Source of the DNA: JBIOYL01 sp044870185
GTDB taxonomy: Bacteria > Actinomycetota > CALGFH01
Reading direction: 5' to 3'
Assembly: GCA_044870185.1 (NCBI GenBank)
Contig: JBIOYL010000247.1
Coordinates: forward strand, 1 to 13,439
Length of the DNA: 13,439 nucleotides
The position numbers and the translations under genes are program-made. The notes under the pieces were generated by a model, which ran no database searches, was not told the origin of the DNA, and saw nothing but the letters and a program-made list of their open reading frames with translations. Shown here one piece after another: positions 1 through 6,434 of this stretch (position 1 is its first letter; each line of letters begins with the position of its first letter).

Positions 1-1
1 C

Positions 2-292
2 GACCGGGGGCAGCCGTGGTGGGGGCGGCCGCTTAACCTGCAGCTGCTGCGGCCCGGCACGAAGCTGCCGACCCTGGCCGCCGTCCACGAGATCACGGTG
101 CCTGCGCCGGACGAGCCGGTCGTCGCCTTCGAGGTCGACGTGGACGCCGACGACGGCGCCTGGCTGGTCGTTCGGGTCGGTGACCCGGCCGGGCCAGACG
201 ACCCGGGCGCGACCGGACCGTGGGTAGGACTTGGCCGCGCGATCGCCTACACGAGCCCGTTCTGGCTGGAGCCGAGCCCCCCGGCCGCCTGA
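2..292 (+). CDS. 3' end of a gene, possibly a CehA/McbA-type (PHP-like) metallohydrolase
   Basis: The frame is open from the left edge to a TGA at 290-292, giving the last 96 residues of a protein whose start lies outside the window. The internal ATG/GTG codons are not needed as starts. The tail has an acidic beta-strand-like stretch (VAFEVDVDADDGAWLVVRV) followed by GLGRAIAYTSPFWLEP. Ends of the form 'W-hydrophobic-RV...AYTSPh-hV' are typical of CehA/McbA-family metallohydrolases, whose C-terminal beta domain closes this way. No catalytic histidines or aspartates of the PHP core fall inside the visible part, so the family call rests on the tail only and is tentative. Codon use is strongly GC3, as in the neighbouring genes. 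The gene is convergent with the two-component genes and 72 bp from the end of the response regulator. Confidence 0.45.
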   Translation, partial: DRGQPWWGRPLNLQLLRPGTKLPTLAAVHEITVPAPDEPVVAFEVDVDADDGAWLVVRVGDPAGPDDPGATGPWVGLGRAIAYTSPFWLEPSPPAA

Positions 293-298
293 GGCCGC

Positions 299-329
299 GT
301 CCGGCCGGCTCCGCCGCGTCGGGCCGGAC
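299..329 (+). terminator. possible stem-loop after the first gene
   Basis: GTCCGGCC (299-306) and GGCCGGAC (322-329) are perfect 8-bp inverted arms with a 15-nt loop, starting 7 bases after the TGA of the partial gene. No T-run follows, which is usual for GC-rich actinobacterial stem terminators. The right arm is part of a direct repeat, so the pairing could be incidental. Confidence 0.3.
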
Positions 330-365
330 CAGGCGGCCCCCTCGCGTCGGGCCGGACCAGGCGGC
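315..365. repeat. two-copy 23-bp direct repeat, period 28
   Basis: The stretch 315-337 is repeated exactly at 343-365; both copies contain CGTCGGGCCGGACCAGGC. The second copy runs to the first base of the response regulator's stop codon (367-365 on the - strand). It lies in the short gap between convergent genes. It may be a local slippage duplication; no function can be read from it. Confidence 0.7.
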
Positions 366-1036
366 TAGATCACTCCAGGCTGGACCAGACCGCTCTCGTA
401 GGCGAGGACGACCAGCTGCACGCGGTCGGTCAGGCCAAGCTTGGCGAGCAGGTGACCGACGTGGGTCTTGACGGTGGTCTCGGCAAGGTGCAGCGCCCGG
501 CCGATGTCGGCGTTCGAGTAGCCGCGCGCCACCAGCTTGAGCACCGCAAGCTCCCGCGCGGTCAGGCTTGCGAGCAGTTCAGGACGCTCCGGCTTGACCG
601 GCGGCAGGCGGTGCGCGTACCGGTCCAGCAGCCGCCTGGTGACCGTGGGGGCGAGCAGCGCGTTGCCGGCCGCGACCACCCGCACGGCGTGGACCAGCTC
701 CTCGGGGGTGGCGTCTTTGAGCAAGAAGCCGCTGGCACCGGCCCGCAGCGCCTCCACGACGTACTCGTCCAGGTCGAAGGTGGTGATGGCCAGCACCTTG
801 ACCGGCTGGCCACGCTCTGGGGCGGTCAGGCGGCGGGTCGCCGCCACCCCGTCCAGGTTGGGCATGCGGATGTCCATGACCACCAGATCGGGCTGCAAGC
901 GCTCGGCCAGCTCGACCGCCTCCAGGCCGTCGGCCGCCTCGCCGACGACCACCAGATCGGGCTCGGCCGCCAGGCTCATGCGCAAGGCGGCGCGCATGAG
1001 CGGCTGGTCGTCGGCGATCAGCACGGTGATGCTCAC
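365..1036 (-). CDS. NarL/FixJ-family (LuxR-type) response regulator
   Basis: This 223-residue protein has the usual family length. The receiver domain (about 1-120) has the acidic pocket D9-D10 in IADDQ, phosphoacceptor D55 in VVMDIRMPN, T85/T86 in AITTFD and K107 in FLLKD. The C-terminal LuxR-type HTH runs from LTARELAVL (158-166) through the recognition helix ETTVKTHV (186-193) to the end. The start is GTG, overlapping the kinase stop by 4 bases (GTGA), so translation is coupled to the upstream kinase gene. It should be the DNA-binding partner of that kinase. Actinobacterial pairs of this type are commonly autoregulated and act on a divergent neighbour, here the RND cluster; that target is inferred. 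Nothing essential is missing. Confidence 0.95.
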   Translation of the reverse strand: MSITVLIADDQPLMRAALRMSLAAEPDLVVVGEAADGLEAVELAERLQPDLVVMDIRMPNLDGVAATRRLTAPERGQPVKVLAITTFDLDEYVVEALRAGASGFLLKDATPEELVHAVRVVAAGNALLAPTVTRRLLDRYAHRLPPVKPERPELLASLTARELAVLKLVARGYSNADIGRALHLAETTVKTHVGHLLAKLGLTDRVQLVVLAYESGLVQPGVI

Positions 1037-2232
1037 GGCCGCTCACCGTTCACCGGGAGCCGTGCCGTCACCTGGAACCCGCCGCCCGACCCTGGCCCCG
1101 CCAGCAGCTCCCCGCCGAGCAGCGCGGCCCGCTGCTGCATGCCGACCAGGCCGTGCCCGTAGACGAGGTCGGGCGTGCCGCCCTGGCCGTCGTCGCAGAT
1201 CTGCAGCTCGAGAACCTCGGGATGAAAGCCGAGCACGACCGTGGCTCGCGTCGGCCCGGCATGCTTGAGGGTGTTGGTGAGCGCCTCCTGGACGATGCGG
1301 TAGGCGCTCAGCTCGATCCCGGCGGGCAGCGGCCGCGGGTCTCCCTGGAGCACGAGCTCGACCGGCAACCCCGCCTGCCTGACCTGTGCCAGCAGGGAGA
1401 GCAGATGGCCGAGTCCTGGCTGCGGAGCACGTTCTGGCTCGCCCTGGTCGGTCCGCAGCACCCCGAGCAGGCGGCGCAGCTCGACCAGGGCCTCGCGCCC
1501 GGTCGTCTCGATCCAGCCGAGCGCCTGGCGGGCCTGTGCGGGCTCGGCGTCGAACACCCGCTGCGCGGCGCCTGCCTGGGCCACGATCACGCTGACGTGG
1601 TGGGCGACGATGTCGTGCAGCTCGCGGGCGATGCGCGCCTGCTCCCGCTCGACGGCCAGCCGGGTCTGGTCGGCCTGCTCGCGCGCCAGCCGCATGGCCT
1701 GCGCTTCCAGCAGGGACGTGCGGACACGGCTGAGCTGCAGGCCGTAGCCCAGCATCCAGGCGGCGACCACCGACACCAGGTAGGCGAGGAGCTGGTCGTC
1801 GCCGAGTGGGTCACGGTGGGTGACCTCCACGACCGCGATACCGACCACCAGCGCAGCGGCCGCGGTCACCGAGATCGGGGACGTGCAGCTGGCCGCCACG
1901 GTGTACAGCGCGATGAGCGGCGCGAACGGCAGCGCGGGGGCGGCGTAGCCGAGCGCCTGGTAGGCGAGGAAGGCCGCGCCGCTGAGCACCAGCACGAGCA
2001 GGGGGTAGCGTCGACGCCAGGTGATGGGCAGCGTGCTGAGCAGCAGCAGGGCGACCGCGAGGGCGTCGACCGAGCGGTAGCGAACGCCTTCTTCCGGCGC
2101 CAGGAGCGCCTGGGACGGTTTGGCGACCAGGCTGGCGAAGGCGACGCCGGTCACGAGCAGCGCCAGCAGGCCGTCGACGACCAGCGGGCTCAGTGCGCGA
2201 ACCCGGCCGTACAGCATGCGTGCGGCGATCAC
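1033..2232 (-). CDS. membrane sensor histidine kinase, HisKA_3/DesK-like
   Basis: This 399-residue protein belongs to the kinase family that partners NarL-type regulators. The N-terminal third is hydrophobic, with about five or six membrane spans between residues 18 and 166 and no large extracytoplasmic domain, so the signal is probably sensed in or at the membrane. A charged coiled-coil linker (about 168-200) leads to the dimerisation/phosphoacceptor helix RIARELHDIVAHHVSV with H206. The ATPase domain shows the N-box (EALTNTLKHA, N320), the G1 box (CDDGQGG, about 346-352) and the G2 box (GHGLVGM, 359-365). The annotated start is GTG at 2232; an ATG five codons later (2217) is equally possible, and neither has a convincing Shine-Dalgarno sequence. 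It is the first gene of a two-gene operon with the response regulator, divergent from the efflux genes. Confidence 0.94.
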   Translation of the reverse strand: MIAARMLYGRVRALSPLVVDGLLALLVTGVAFASLVAKPSQALLAPEEGVRYRSVDALAVALLLLSTLPITWRRRYPLLVLVLSGAAFLAYQALGYAAPALPFAPLIALYTVAASCTSPISVTAAAALVVGIAVVEVTHRDPLGDDQLLAYLVSVVAAWMLGYGLQLSRVRTSLLEAQAMRLAREQADQTRLAVEREQARIARELHDIVAHHVSVIVAQAGAAQRVFDAEPAQARQALGWIETTGREALVELRRLLGVLRTDQGEPERAPQPGLGHLLSLLAQVRQAGLPVELVLQGDPRPLPAGIELSAYRIVQEALTNTLKHAGPTRATVVLGFHPEVLELQICDDGQGGTPDLVYGHGLVGMQQRAALLGGELLAGPGSGGGFQVTARLPVNGERP

Positions 2233-2272
2233 GATATGCCGGAGCTTACGTTGCCGACACGGCCGCCGCCAG

Positions 2273-2435
2273 GGAGGAGCCTGGAGGAGCCGGGCTCCGG
2301 GACGGGCTGCCGGGCGGGCTCCGAGCCCGCCCCGGAGCCGGCGCCCAGCTCGTTCGCAAGGAGGAGGTGCCCGTCCTCCCTGAGGAGGACGACCCTCCGC
2401 TGCGAGGAGGAGGGCAAGTCGCTTCGCACGGAGGA
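2273..2435. repeat. iterated purine-rich GGAGGA motifs
   Basis: GGAGGAGC occurs at 2273-2280 and 2283-2290 (period 10). Three longer related units follow: TTCGCAAGGAGGAGG (from 2353), CTGCGAGGAGGAGGG (from 2401, less its first base) and TTCGCACGGAGGAAG (from 2423). Short CCTCC segments (2374-2378, 2394-2398) could pair with the GGAGG units. This looks like a degenerate, possibly dispersed intergenic repeat rather than coding sequence; that interpretation is inferred. Confidence 0.45.
2293..2339. repeat. nested GC-rich palindrome
   Basis: An outer pair, GGCTCCGGG (2293-2301) and CCCGGAGCC (2331-2339), encloses an inner near-perfect palindrome. The inner arms are GGGCGGGCTC (2312-2321) and GAGCCCGCCC (2323-2332), one base apart. 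Outer and inner stems compete for two bases (2331-2332). It lies in the 5' leader region of the kinase operon, about 60-110 bp upstream of the kinase start. It could form a stable RNA hairpin (attenuator-like) or a DNA cruciform. No T-run marks it as an intrinsic terminator. Confidence 0.5.
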
Positions 2436-2451
2436 AGACAAGCTACGCCCT

Positions 2452-2494
2452 TACTCCTAGCCTTTGCGTAGGGTCGCGTACCTAGGGAGTACGC
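2452..2494. promoter_or_regulatory. operator-like inverted repeat upstream of the RND cluster
   Basis: GCGTAC (2476-2481) and GTACGC (2489-2494) are perfect 6-bp arms around the 7-base spacer CTAGGGA. A second related element lies just upstream: TACTCCTAG (2452-2460) is the inverted match, one base short, of CTAGGGAGTA (2482-2491). NarL-type regulators bind inverted 7-bp-scale half-sites of this kind, and the divergent operon encodes such a regulator. Assigning that regulator to this site is inference. It sits about 174 bp upstream of the RND1 start and 244 bp upstream of the kinase start. Confidence 0.5.
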
Positions 2495-2651
2495 AGGGGG
2501 GACCGCTATGGGGGGCGCATCGCGCCGGCGCGGCCGGGCATCGGCCCAGGCCGACCGCCGTTCGCCGACAGCCTTTCGAGGCCGGCGATGAGCTTGCTTG
2601 ACGCTTTCGGTGTTGGTCGAACCGGCCCTTGTCCTCCGCCGCCGGCTGCGC

Positions 2652-2658
2652 AGGGAGG
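2652..2658 (+). promoter_or_regulatory. Shine-Dalgarno sequence fixing the RND1 start
   Basis: AGGGAGG ends 9 bases before ATGATG at 2668. The second permease begins with the same MMRWIVG residues. Together these place the start at 2668, not at the upstream in-frame codon at 2629, which would add 13 non-homologous residues. Confidence 0.8.
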
Positions 2659-2667
2659 TCTCCAACA

Positions 2668-5600
2668 ATGATGCGTTGGATCGTCGGAGCTAGCCTGAAG
2701 TTCCGGCTCCTGGTGGTCCCGGTCGCGGCGGCGCTGCTGCTGCTTGGCTTCATCCAGCTTCGCCGCATGCCAGTCGACGTCCTGCCGGAGTTCACGCCGC
2801 CGCTGGTGGACATCCAGACCGAAGCGCTGGGCCTCTCGGCCGAAGAGGTGGAGCAGCTGGTCACCGTCCCGCTCGAGCAGGACCTGCTCAACGGGGTGGC
2901 GTTCCTCGACCAGATCCGCTCGCAGTCGCTTCCGGGGCTGTCGCGGATCGAGCTGATCTTCGAGCCGGGGACCGACGTCCTCAAGGCGCGGCAGCTGGTG
3001 CAGGAGCGCCTGATCCAGGCGCCCGGTGGGACACCCAACGTGGCCAAGGCTCCGGTCATGCTGCAGCCGCTGTCGTCGACCGGCCGGGTCATGATGATCG
3101 GGCTCTCCTCCAAGGACGTGTCGCTGATCGACATGTCGGTGCTTGCCCGCTGGAAGATCAGGCCACGCCTGATGGGTGTGCCCGGTGTGGCCAACGTGGC
3201 CATCTGGGGCCAGCGGGAACGGCAGCTCCAGGTGCAGGTCGACCCCAAGAAGCTGCAGGCGCAGGGCGTCTCGCTCGACCAGATCATCCAGAGCACCGCG
3301 AACGCACTGTGGGTGTCGCCGCTGAGCTTCACCGAGGCCTCGACGCCCGGCACCGGCGGCTTCATCGACACCTCCAACCAGCGGCTCGGGATCCAGCACA
3401 TCCTGCCCATCACCACGGCCAGGGACCTGGCGCAGGTGACCATCGAGGACACCGGCGCCAAGGCGCTGCGCCTCGGCGACGTCTCCCAGGTGGTGGAGGA
3501 CCACCAGCCGCTCATCGGCGACGCGACCGCGGGCGCCGGCCCCAGCCTCCTGCTGCTGATCCAGAAGTTCCCCGGGGCCAACACCGCGGAGGTGACCCGC
3601 GGGGTCGAGGAGGCGCTCGAGGACATGGCGCCCGGGCTCTCCGGCATCACCATCGACACCGGCCTCTACCGGCCGGCGTCGTTCATCGACACGGCCAAGC
3701 GCAACCTCTCCGTGGCGCTGCTCATCGGCCTGGTTCTGATGGCCGTGCTGCTGGGCGCCTTCCTGTTCGACTGGCGCGTCGCGCTGATCAGCTTCGTGAC
3801 GATCCCGCTGTCCCTGGTGACGGCCGCCTACGTGCTCTACCTGCGCGGGACGACCTTCAACACGATGCTGCTGGCGGGGCTGGTGCTCGCCTTCGCCGTG
3901 GTGGTCGACGACGCGATCGTCGACGTGGACAACATCAAGCGCCGGCTCCGGGAGCGGCAGGCCCGGGCGGCAGGCCAGGACCCCGGCGAAGGCCAGCCGG
4001 CGGGTGAGGAGGAATGGGCGTTCGCCTCCATCCTGCGCGCCTGTCTCGAGGTGCGCGGCCCGCTGCTGTACGCCACGCTGATCATCGTGCTGGCCACGGT
4101 GCCCATGTTCTTCGTGCAGGGGCTGACCGGCTCGTTCGTCGGGCCGCTCGCGACCTCCTACCTGCTGGCGGTCCTGGCCTCGATGGCCGTCGCGCTGGTC
4201 GTCACGCCAGGGCTGGCGCTGCTGCTGCTGCGCGGGGCGCCGCTGCAGCGCCGCGAGTCCCCGCTGGCCCGCTGGCTGCAGCGTGGCCACACGGCGGCGC
4301 TCACCCGGATCGTCGCGCGGCCCTGGCTGGGACTCGCCCTCGTCGGCGTCATCGCCCTGGCCGGCCTGGCGGTGCTGCCACAGCTCGGCGGGCGCCCGAT
4401 GCTCCCGCCGCTGCAGGACCGGAACCTGCTGATCCAGTGGCAGGGCGCGCCGGGCATGTCGCAGCCGGAGATGGACCGGATCACCGAGCGGGCCACGCGC
4501 GAGCTGCGCTCCATCCCGGGCGTCCGCGACGCCGGCGCGCACGTCGGGCGTGCCATCACCTCGGACCAGGTGGTCAACGTCAACTCCGGCGAGCTGTGGG
4601 TCAGCATCGACGCCAAGGCCGACTACGGCAGGACCGTTGCCGCCATCAGGCGGACGATCGCCGGCTACCCGGGCCTCACCCACGACCTGCTGACCTATCC
4701 CGAGCAGCAGATCAGGCAGGTGCAGACGGGCGAGCACGATCCCATCATCGTGCGGATCTTCGGCCAGGACCTGCGGGTGCTGCGCAGCAAGGCAGACGAG
4801 GTGCGCCGCGCCATCGCGGGCATCGACGGGGTCACCGCGCCGCACGTGGACGTGCAGGCCACCGAGCCGACCGTCCAGATCCAGGTCAGCCTCGCCGCGG
4901 CCGAGCGCCATGGGATCAAGCCGGGCGACGTCCGCCGGGCCGCGGCCACGCTGCTGTCGGGCGTCACGGTCGGCAACCTGTTTGAAGAGCAGAAGGTGTT
5001 CGACGTGGTGGTGTGGGGCTCGCCGCCGACGCGCCACAGCCTGACCAGCATCCAGAACCTGCTGATCGACACGCCCGGTGGCGGCCAGGTGCGTCTCGGG
5101 GACGTGGCCAGCGTGCGCATCGCGCCGGATCCGACAGTCCTCAACCATGCCGACGTCTCGCGCTACATCGACGTCACTGCGGGCACCCGCGGGCGCTCGC
5201 TCGGCGCGGTGACGCACGACGTCGAGCAGCGCCTGCGGAGCATCCAGTTCCCGCTCGAGCACCACGCGGAGGTGCTCGGCGTGGCGGCGGAGCGGCGGGG
5301 CGCCCAGCTGCGGCTGCTGAGCATCGCGGTCGCCGCCGCGATCGGGATCCTGTTGCTGCTGCAGGCGGCGTTCGGGAGCTGGCGCCTGGCGGCGACCGTC
5401 TTCCTGAGCCTGCCCCTGGCACTGGTGGGCGGAGCACTGGCCGCGCTCGTGTTCACCGGCCAGGTCACCGCGCTCGGCTCGTTCGCCGGGCTGTTCGCGG
5501 TGCTGGCCATCGCGGCACGCAACGGCGTCCTGCTGGTCAAGCGCTACCAGCGTCTGCAATGGGAGGAAGGCGTGGAGCTCGGTGCCGACCTCGTCCTGCG

Positions 5601-5856
5601 CGGCACGCAGGAACGGTTCGCGCCGATCGCGCTGACCGCGCTGACGACCGGGCTGGCCCTGCTGCCGTTCCTGTTCCTCGGCAACGTCTCGGGCCTGGAG
5701 GTCGTGCGCCCGCTCGCCGTGGTCATCCTGGGCGGCCTCGTCACCGCCACGCTGATGAGCCTCCTGGTCCTGCCGCTGCTGTACCTGCAGTTCGCACCAC
5801 GCTCGCAGCCTGACACGTTGGCGGCGGAACTGGCCCTCACCACGGCCTCGTCGTGA
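2668..5856 (+). CDS. RND efflux permease 1 (CusA/CzcA-like, HME/HAE-type)
   Basis: This 1062-residue protein has full RND length. It is a proton-driven inner-membrane pump, expected to act as a trimer. Layout: TM1 (about 12-31), porter/docking region (about 35-345), TM2-6 (about 349-521), TM7 (552-573), second porter/docking region (about 575-880) and TM8-12 (886-1042). TM4 carries the proton-relay acids in FAVVVDDAIVDVDN (D414, D415, then D419 and D421). TM10 has AIAARNG with R951 near where AcrB has its lysine. The family phrases PVDVLPEFTPP, VPGVANV, SIPGVRDAGAHVGR and LLIDTPGGG are present. The substrate is unknown: the sequence resembles heavy-metal RNDs, but the DD pair in TM4 is AcrB-like. 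Compared with permease 2 it has a longer, acidic cytoplasmic insert after TM4 (about 430-450) and changes in TM4. It is the first gene of the efflux cluster, and its TGA overlaps a GTG that could start the next gene. Confidence 0.93.
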   Translation: MMRWIVGASLKFRLLVVPVAAALLLLGFIQLRRMPVDVLPEFTPPLVDIQTEALGLSAEEVEQLVTVPLEQDLLNGVAFLDQIRSQSLPGLSRIELIFEPGTDVLKARQLVQERLIQAPGGTPNVAKAPVMLQPLSSTGRVMMIGLSSKDVSLIDMSVLARWKIRPRLMGVPGVANVAIWGQRERQLQVQVDPKKLQAQGVSLDQIIQSTANALWVSPLSFTEASTPGTGGFIDTSNQRLGIQHILPITTARDLAQVTIEDTGAKALRLGDVSQVVEDHQPLIGDATAGAGPSLLLLIQKFPGANTAEVTRGVEEALEDMAPGLSGITIDTGLYRPASFIDTAKRNLSVALLIGLVLMAVLLGAFLFDWRVALISFVTIPLSLVTAAYVLYLRGTTFNTMLLAGLVLAFAVVVDDAIVDVDNIKRRLRERQARAAGQDPGEGQPAGEEEWAFASILRACLEVRGPLLYATLIIVLATVPMFFVQGLTGSFVGPLATSYLLAVLASMAVALVVTPGLALLLLRGAPLQRRESPLARWLQRGHTAALTRIVARPWLGLALVGVIALAGLAVLPQLGGRPMLPPLQDRNLLIQWQGAPGMSQPEMDRITERATRELRSIPGVRDAGAHVGRAITSDQVVNVNSGELWVSIDAKADYGRTVAAIRRTIAGYPGLTHDLLTYPEQQIRQVQTGEHDPIIVRIFGQDLRVLRSKADEVRRAIAGIDGVTAPHVDVQATEPTVQIQVSLAAAERHGIKPGDVRRAAATLLSGVTVGNLFEEQKVFDVVVWGSPPTRHSLTSIQNLLIDTPGGGQVRLGDVASVRIAPDPTVLNHADVSRYIDVTAGTRGRSLGAVTHDVEQRLRSIQFPLEHHAEVLGVAAERRGAQLRLLSIAVAAAIGILLLLQAAFGSWRLAATVFLSLPLALVGGALAALVFTGQVTALGSFAGLFAVLAIAARNGVLLVKRYQRLQWEEGVELGADLVLRGTQERFAPIALTALTTGLALLPFLFLGNVSGLEVVRPLAVVILGGLVTATLMSLLVLPLLYLQFAPRSQPDTLAAELALTTASS

Positions 5857-5897
5857 CCAAGCCAGCGGGGATGCTCAACGCTCGCAAGGGGGAAGCG

Positions 5898-6392
5898 ATG
5901 CACAGCAATCGATGGAAGCCCGCGGCACTGCTGCTCGTCGCCGCGCTCGGCCTGGGCGTGTCGGCGTGCTCACGTGGGCAGGCCGCCGAGGAGGAGGGCG
6001 GCTATCGCGACGCCAAGGTCGAGGCGATCAAGGGCACCGACCTCGCCCGCGTGACCCTGTCCCAGCAGGCGGCTGAGCGGCTCGGCATCCAGACGGCCCG
6101 GGTCAAGGCCCTGCGGGTGGCGACGCCAGGGCCGGCCGCTGGTGCGGGCGCCGCGGGCAAGGCGACCGTGCGCAAGGTCATCCCCTACGCGGCGGTGCTG
6201 TACGACGAGAGCGGCAACACCTGGACGTTCACCAGCCCCGCAGCCCTGACGTTCGTCCGGCAGCCCATCAAGGTCGACTTCATCGAAGGGGACCGGGCGG
6301 TCCTGTCGGCTGGCCCGGCCGTCGGCACCACGGTTGTGACGGTCGGCGCGGCCGAGCTGCTCGGCACCGAGCTCGGGGTCGGCGAGGAGTGA
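5898..6392 (+). CDS. short lipoprotein related to the C-terminal part of RND adaptor (membrane fusion) proteins
   Basis: This 164-residue protein begins with a classic lipoprotein signal, MHSNRWKP, then a hydrophobic core and lipobox V-S-A-C with C24. Starting at ATG 5898 (preceded by AAGGGGGAAG) gives this ideal signal. An in-frame GTG at 5853, overlapping the RND1 stop as GTGA, would add 15 residues and is the alternative. The mature part has VTLSQQAAERLGIQT, an Ala/Gly-rich linker (about 83-95), VIPYAAVLYDESGNTWTF, TFVRQPIKVD and VVTVGAAELLGTE. These match the barrel/membrane-proximal segments of CzcB/CusB-type adaptors. The lipoyl (barrel-sandwich) domain and the long alpha-hairpin that reaches an outer-membrane channel are absent; usual adaptors are roughly 350-450 residues. 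Actinobacterial RND genes are often paired with such mini-adaptors. It probably sits on the outer face of the membrane and assists one or both flanking permeases. Confidence 0.8.
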   Translation: MHSNRWKPAALLLVAALGLGVSACSRGQAAEEEGGYRDAKVEAIKGTDLARVTLSQQAAERLGIQTARVKALRVATPGPAAGAGAAGKATVRKVIPYAAVLYDESGNTWTFTSPAALTFVRQPIKVDFIEGDRAVLSAGPAVGTTVVTVGAAELLGTELGVGEE

Positions 6393-6434
6393 CCGGGACC
6401 ATGCCCTAGGCGCAACACCAGGAGACCTCCGGCC

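Larger units (their letters stand above)
2233..2667. other. divergent intergenic region between the two-component operon and the RND cluster
   Basis: About 435 bp with no convincing gene. It contains a GC-rich nested palindrome (2293-2339), purine-rich iterations (2273-2435) and an operator-like inverted repeat (2452-2494). A possible -35-like TTGACG sits at 2598-2603, but no good -10 follows at the right distance, so no promoter is called. On the - strand a TTG-started 70-codon frame (2441-2229) overlaps the kinase start by 4 bases. Its composition (S, G, P, R rich) gives no domain and it is not annotated as a gene. The length and repetitiveness are unusual for this compact region. Confidence 0.8.

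Noticed and set aside
2598..2603. TTGACG as a -35 promoter element for RND1
   Set aside because: No acceptable -10 hexamer at 16-19 bases downstream, so no promoter is called.
2629..2667. Upstream start for RND1
   Set aside because: The extra 13 residues have no counterpart in RND2, and a good Shine-Dalgarno sequence sits at 2652-2658 before the ATG at 2668.
2246..2668. A 140-codon - strand frame in the divergent intergenic region
   Set aside because: Ser/Pro/Arg-rich, no domain, no Shine-Dalgarno sequence, and it would cover the operator and RND1 ribosome binding site. More likely non-coding repeat-like DNA.
2506..5559. A 1017-codon open frame on the - strand opposite RND1
   Set aside because: Same mirror effect of GC3-biased codons; low-complexity composition and no recognisable domain.
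5853..5897. GTG start for the lipoprotein gene overlapping the RND1 stop
   Set aside because: It would put 15 extra residues before a complete lipoprotein signal. The ATG at 5898 has its own purine-rich site. Kept only as an alternative.
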